Below are positions 5,454 through 6,104 of a stretch of DNA of 6,104 nt, in pieces (the stretch's first letter is position 1; each line of letters opens with the position of its first letter). The notes under the pieces are model-generated. The model was not told where the DNA came from, made no database searches, and saw nothing but the letters and a program-made list of their open reading frames with translations. Origin of the DNA: Bacillota bacterium. Its GTDB lineage: Bacteria > Bacillota > Desulfotomaculia > Desulfotomaculales > Desulfallaceae. The stretch is from the NCBI GenBank assembly GCA_009781965.1, contig WQUS01000123.1, positions 1 to 6,104 on the forward strand, read 5' to 3'. The position numbers were made by a program, and so were the translations under genes.

Positions 5454-6104
5454 TTACATTATCAACATCGCGTCCCCAAAACTGAAGAACCGGTAACGCA
5501 ATCGGACAGCCTCCTGATAAGCTTCCAGCACCAGTTCCCGCCCGGCAAAGGCGCTGATCATCATCAGCAGTGTGCTGCCGGGCAAGTGAAAATTAGTCAC
5601 CAAACCGTCAATGACCAGAAACTGATAACCGGGGTAAATAAAAATTTCTGTCCAACCGGAACCGGAGCGGACTGTTCCGTTGCTTGCCGCGCTGCTTTCC
5701 AGACATCTGGTGGTGGTGGTGCCCACCGCCACCACTCTGCCCCCCTCGGCTTTGGTCCGGTTAATCACCTGGGCTGCCGCCGGGGTAATTTCATAATATT
5801 CGGCGTGCATATGATGCCGGGTAATATCTTCCACCTTAACCGGCCGAAAGGTGCCCAAACCGACATGGAGTAATACCGGCGCCACATTAACGCCCCGGGC
5901 CTTGATTTTTGCCAGCAGCTCGGGAGTAAAATGCAAACCGGCAGTGGGCGCAGCCGCGGATCCAGGTGTCCGGGCGTAAACGGTCTGGTAACGCTCCGGG
6001 TCAGCCGGCTGTTGCTTGATGTATGGCGGGATCGGCATCGAGCCCAGCTGCTCAAGTAACCGGTCAAAATTTCCCGCATATTGAAACCTTATCCGCCGGC
6101 CCCC
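5454..6104 (-). CDS. queA: S-adenosylmethionine:tRNA ribosyltransferase-isomerase, 3' part
   Basis: The C-terminal 216 residues; the frame stays open to the right edge, where it reads GGRRIRFQYAGNFDRLLEQL. Full-length QueA is about 340 residues, so roughly 125 are missing. QueA transfers and isomerises the ribosyl group of SAM onto preQ1 in tRNA, giving epoxyqueuosine, the step after Tgt. Signatures in order: MPIPPYI, YARTPGSAAAPTAGLHFT, HVGLGTFRPV, HHMHAEYYEI, VAVGTTTTRCLES, DGLVTNFHLPGSTLLMMISA and the C-terminal YRFFSFGDAMLIM. An internal ATG at 6038 is not the start; it is the conserved methionine of the MPIPPYI motif. It lies about 87 bp upstream of tgt with no terminator between, so the pair is probably co-transcribed. 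The start and any promoter or riboswitch lie outside the window. Confidence 0.97.
   Translation of the reverse strand, partial: GGRRIRFQYAGNFDRLLEQLGSMPIPPYIKQQPADPERYQTVYARTPGSAAAPTAGLHFTPELLAKIKARGVNVAPVLLHVGLGTFRPVKVEDITRHHMHAEYYEITPAAAQVINRTKAEGGRVVAVGTTTTRCLESSAASNGTVRSGSGWTEIFIYPGYQFLVIDGLVTNFHLPGSTLLMMISAFAGRELVLEAYQEAVRLRYRFFSFGDAMLIM

Overview
This window reads as chromosome of a Gram-positive, probably spore-forming anaerobe of the Clostridia. A Desulfotomaculum/Pelotomaculum-type Peptococcaceae is my best guess. It rests on three things: the gene order queA-tgt-yajC-secD-secF with secD and secF unfused, the DUF5665-like and YteA-like genes that follow, and purine-rich Shine-Dalgarno sites. 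The genus is inference. All recognised genes lie on the minus strand, so transcription runs from the right edge to the left.

Right to left: the 3' part of queA (5454-6104, cut by the window edge) and tgt (4239-5366) encode two successive steps of tRNA queuosine synthesis. yajC (3846-4148), secD (2533-3774) and secF (1652-2518) encode the membrane subcomplex that assists SecYEG protein export. A strong minus-strand intrinsic terminator (1569-1601) closes this run. Beyond it are a small membrane protein of the DUF5665 type (1219-1521, GTG start) and a YteA/DksA-type C4 zinc-finger protein (298-993).

The genes are ordinary; the repeats are not. Positions 1-343 hold three copies of a composite repeat (units start at 5, 128 and 254; periods 123 and 126 bp). 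Each has a 39-bp imperfect palindrome, and the units are joined by heptamer tracts of TCGAACC type. A related but rearranged set lies between the DUF5665 and yteA genes (1018-1212): a different heptamer tract (TTACTGG/TCACTCG), a nested inverted repeat with perfect 14-bp outer arms, and a 62-bp segment matching 282-343 at about 50 of 62 positions. The copy at 282-343 overlaps the end of yteA and supplies its last 14 codons and stop. On the minus strand the array also keeps an open frame running off the left edge, so it is unclear whether it is purely intergenic or partly the 5' end of a gene outside the window.

No RNA gene, CRISPR array or complete transposase was found. No wholly new system is evident; the heptamer-palindrome repeat family and its intrusion into a coding sequence are the parts worth following.
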